Origin: an uncultured delta proteobacterium
Lineage (GTDB): Bacteria; RBG-13-61-14; DRUE01
NCBI GenBank assembly: GCA_903897985.1
Contig: CAIUDS010000473.1
Location: 1-5,970 of the forward strand
Reading direction: 5' to 3'
Length of the DNA: 5,970 nucleotides
Below the pieces are notes generated by a model. The model did not search any database. It was not told the DNA's origin and saw only the letters and a list, made by a program, of their open reading frames with translations. The position numbers were made by a program, and so were the translations under genes. Within the stretch, counting starts at the first letter, position 1, and each line of letters opens with the position of its first letter. Positions 4,403 to 5,970 of this stretch are shown here, one piece after another.

Positions 4403-5970
4403 TCAGCCCGCGATTTTGATGGCGAATTCCGTCGCCGATGGAACCGATATTTTCAGCAGCCTCTTTTCCGAGTCATAGGCCCAGCCCGCGTGTTGGACAT
4501 CGGCGCTTTCCATTTGTTGCGCGCGTTCCTCGAGCGCCTGTCCGTTTAATTTGATGCCCGCGGGTCGATCCGAGTTGTGAATGACCATAATATATGACGG
4601 AACCGCCATTCTGGCAAACGCGCCTGAGCGGGGACCGGCCTTGATTGCGGAATTTTTGCCCGGAAGGTATTCAACCGGCCAAAAGCTGAACTCGCCTTTT
4701 TCATAACGGTAGGAGGATCCGTCGTCGGCATAGAGCCGATAGCTCGAGGCGGCGCGGCCGGGATAGATGTGCAGGGTGACCGGGTCCTGCGGCTTCTCAC
4801 CAATATATTGCATGACCGGTCCCATGGGGATGATGGAGCCCTCGCGCACAAAGAGCGGGATTTGGGAGAGCGGCGCGGACACGGTGATTCGGGTCGGACC
4901 TTTGATGACCTTCTCCGTCCAAAAATCGGTCCACAGCCCCGCGGGCAGATAGACGGACTTGGTCCGCTGTCTGGGCAGGGTCACCGGCGCAACCAGGATC
5001 GAGGGTCCATACATATATTGATTGCCGAGGTCATAGGTTTTCGCGTCGTCCGGGAATTCGAGGAACATGGCGCGCATGATGGGTTTGCCCGTGTCATGGG
5101 CTTCGCGGAACAGGGTGTAGAGGTATGGGCTGAGGCGGTAGCGGAGGTTGAGCAGTTCGCGCATGTCTTTTTCGACCGCGGGTCCGAACGACCAGGGCTC
5201 GCGGATGCTGTGGGCCCCGTGGGCGCGGAAGACCGGGCAGAAGGCCCCGAACTGCATCCACCGGGTGTATAGCTCAGCCGAGGGCGTTCCCTTGAATCCT
5301 CCCACATCTGACGCCCAGAGCGTATATCCGGACAGGCTGGAGCTGATGCCCATTTGCACATTCCGTGTAAGATGGTTCCAAGCGGCCGTGATGTCGCCCG
5401 ACCAGATCCCGGCGCCGTATCGCCAATCGCCCACAAACCCGGACCGGCTGATGATGAACACCCGTTCATCCGGAATCTGCGCCCGGTACATTTCATAAAT
5501 CGCTTTATGGGATGACAGCGCCATCAGGTTATGGCTGGCATTCCGGTTTTTGCCCCCGGCAAAGACCATCCCTTCCCGGTCCGTCTCCGGCTCGTTCAGA
5601 TCGGTCCACCAACCGTCCACGCCGGTGGCGTGAAGGTCAAAGACCTTTTGCGCATACCACTTCTGCGCCTCGGGACTGGTGAAGTCAATCAAGACGCTTT
5701 CCGGAATGTTGCCCCAGAGACCGTAAAAGACATACGGCTGGCCCTGCTGATTTTTCGTGGCGAATGGCTTCGCCGCCTCGAAATTCCCGCTCGTCGAGGT
5801 GAAATACGGCTGGATGATGACCACGGTCTTGAACCCGCGGTCCTGCATTTCCTTTTGGAAGGCGATGGGGTCCTTGAACCGCGCGGTGCTCCAGGCCAGT
5901 TCGCCCATGTTGAGGTCCTTGGATTTGCCGCCGGCGAAATACCATTCGAGGTCGAAGATCAAAACATCGC
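4403..5970 (-). CDS. Glycoside hydrolase family 31 enzyme (alpha-glucosidase or alpha-transglucosidase type), N-terminus cut by window edge
   Basis: The reading frame is open to the right edge: the codons before IFDLEWYF read D-V-L, so no start is visible and roughly the first 200-250 residues of a typical GH31 protein are missing. Residues below count the L before IFDLEWYF (codon 5960-5962) as 1. Catalytic features: nucleophile D121 in WWTDLNEPE (codon 5600-5602); R173-S-G-F; acid/base D190 in IWSGDITAAWNHL (codon 5393-5395); and FRAHG at 245-249. The barrel is followed by the usual beta-sandwich parts, YGPSILVAPV (318-327), YLPAGLWTDFW (338-348), PLFVREGSIIPMGP (369-382), and a DUF5110-like region with LYADDGSSY (410-418). 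GH31 enzymes act on alpha-linked glucose, xylose, galactose or sulfoquinovose, or transfer glucosyl units. The segment around MGELAW and WWTDLNEPE recalls bacterial alpha-4-glucosyltransferases of the Cellvibrio Agd31B kind, a resemblance from memory. Specificity is not settled. Export cannot be judged without the N-terminus. Confidence 0.93.
   Translation of the reverse strand, partial: DVLIFDLEWYFAGGKSKDLNMGELAWSTARFKDPIAFQKEMQDRGFKTVVIIQPYFTSTSGNFEAAKPFATKNQQGQPYVFYGLWGNIPESVLIDFTSPEAQKWYAQKVFDLHATGVDGWWTDLNEPETDREGMVFAGGKNRNASHNLMALSSHKAIYEMYRAQIPDERVFIISRSGFVGDWRYGAGIWSGDITAAWNHLTRNVQMGISSSLSGYTLWASDVGGFKGTPSAELYTRWMQFGAFCPVFRAHGAHSIREPWSFGPAVEKDMRELLNLRYRLSPYLYTLFREAHDTGKPIMRAMFLEFPDDAKTYDLGNQYMYGPSILVAPVTLPRQRTKSVYLPAGLWTDFWTEKVIKGPTRITVSAPLSQIPLFVREGSIIPMGPVMQYIGEKPQDPVTLHIYPGRAASSYRLYADDGSSYRYEKGEFSFWPVEYLPGKNSAIKAGPRSGAFARMAVPSYIMVIHNSDRPAGIKLNGQALEERAQQMESADVQHAGWAYDSEKRLLKISVPSATEFAIKIAG

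Noticed and set aside
5960..5962. TTG as the true start of the GH31 gene
   Set aside because: The frame stays open upstream to the window edge (preceding codons D-V), and a start here would remove the N-terminal domain and the first barrel strands of a GH31 enzyme.

Overview
The window holds four protein-coding genes in two convergent pairs. On the + strand a Tat-signal sulfatase (119-1765) is followed after 5 bases by a radical SAM anaerobic sulfatase-maturating enzyme (1771-3015). On the - strand a glycoside hydrolase family 31 enzyme (4403 to the right edge, N-terminus outside the window) is followed after 15 bases by an exported PDZ-domain protein (3281-4387). The pairs meet at a 265-base intergenic stretch (3016-3280) packed with short GC-rich palindromes of the dispersed TTCCCGC-GAAA-GCGGGAA type. 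The first ~118 bases are non-coding and carry what look like remnants of dispersed repeats.

Organism: the DNA is GC-rich, and the mix of S1 sulfatase, anaerobic maturase and exported glycoside hydrolase machinery is typical of glycan-degrading members of the Planctomycetes-Verrucomicrobia-Chlamydiae group (Lentisphaerae, Kiritimatiellota, Verrucomicrobia, Omnitrophota and relatives), probably an anaerobic or microaerobic lineage because the maturase is the oxygen-sensitive type. This placement is inferred from gene content and is not proven by any marker gene.

How the genes may work together: the sulfatase needs its active-site cysteine (C79, in a C-x-P-x-R motif) converted to formylglycine, and the next gene encodes an enzyme of the type that does this. 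They form a substrate-plus-activator operon. The GH31 enzyme would cut or rearrange alpha-linked glucosyl (or related) units, so the locus could serve breakdown of a sulfated or mixed glycan. The link between the two convergent pairs rests only on proximity. The PDZ protein has no visible protease or other catalytic domain and its role is unknown.

Most unusual points: a SecA-type SEC-C zinc-binding tail on the maturase; a PDZ domain with a tyrosine-rich insert joined to a DUF4136-like module; and the palindrome cluster between the operons. No phage, insertion sequence, CRISPR array, tRNA or rRNA gene is visible, and I see no clearly new multi-gene system.
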